Source: an uncultured Clostridia bacterium
Lineage (GTDB): Bacteria; Bacillota; Clostridia; Christensenellales; Borkfalkiaceae
DNA: 5,850 bases
Direction of reading: 5' to 3'
Assembly: GCA_947632165.1 (NCBI GenBank)
Contig: CANROI010000090.1
Location: 1 to 5,850, forward strand
Shown piece by piece: positions 5,779 to 5,850 of the stretch (its first letter is position 1; every line of letters begins with the position of its first letter). Below the pieces are notes generated by a model. The model ran no database searches. It saw only the letters and a program-made list of their open reading frames with translations, and was not told the origin of the DNA. Position numbers and translations under genes: made by a program.

Positions 5779-5850
5779 ATGGATAAGAAACACATGATGA
5801 AACGATGTTTAAGTCTTCTGATCGCGCTCGTTTTGATCGTCGCGGCAGGC
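5779..5850 (+). CDS. N-terminus of an exported protein, 3' truncated by the window end
   Basis: Only 24 codons are visible: MDKKHMMKRCLSLLIALVLIVAAG. They form a classic signal peptide start, with a positively charged stretch (KKHMMKR) followed by a hydrophobic core (LSLLIALVLIVAAG). The protein is therefore probably secreted or membrane-anchored. The small residues at the end could lead into a signal peptidase site, or a lipobox if a cysteine follows shortly, but that is outside the window. The ATG at 5779 is chosen because AAGGAG (5767-5772) lies 6 bases upstream; ATGs at codons 6 and 7 are less well placed. It is driven by the strong operator-controlled promoter just upstream and is divergent from the XRE repressor. 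The function cannot be told from what is visible. Confidence 0.75.
   Translation, partial: MDKKHMMKRCLSLLIALVLIVAAG

Overview
The window looks like part of a chromosome of a GC-rich member of the Bacillota (probably a Clostridia-type, gut-associated anaerobe). The evidence is GC-rich coding sequence with strong GAGG-type ribosome binding sites, AT-rich promoters with near-consensus sigma-A hexamers, and Clostridia-like protein sequences. The lineage is an inference from style only; no rRNA or other marker gene is present.

Layout. (1) Bases 1-1898, plus strand: the end of a zinc/manganese-type ABC uptake operon. It has the 3' part of the extracellular metal-binding protein, then the ATPase (9 bases after the previous stop), then the membrane permease (ATGA overlap with the ATPase). 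(2) Bases 1937-1976: a strong hairpin terminator between two convergent genes. (3) Bases 1986-5279, minus strand: one large hybrid sensor histidine kinase of 1097 residues. It has a signal peptide, two extracellular Venus-flytrap (SBP_bac_3-like) domains, one membrane helix, HisKA and HATPase_c domains and two receiver domains. It has a well-formed promoter of its own at 5402-5430 and a GC-rich leader of about 115 bases. (4) Bases 5484-5687, minus strand: a 67-residue XRE/Cro-type repressor. (5) Bases 5688-5778: a compact divergent control region with two related palindromes. One of them fills the 17-base spacer of a near-perfect sigma-A promoter. (6) Bases 5779-5850, plus strand: the first 24 codons of an exported protein, cut off by the window end.

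How the parts fit. The three metal transport genes act together: the extracellular protein captures a divalent metal, the permease carries it across the membrane, and the ATPase powers the step. The sensor kinase probably senses small amino-acid-like molecules outside the cell and signals by phosphorelay, but no partner response regulator or HPt protein lies in the window. The small repressor most likely binds the palindromes and controls both itself and the divergent exported-protein gene. This switch is the most distinctive element here. No RNA genes, CRISPR arrays, insertion sequences or attachment sites were seen.
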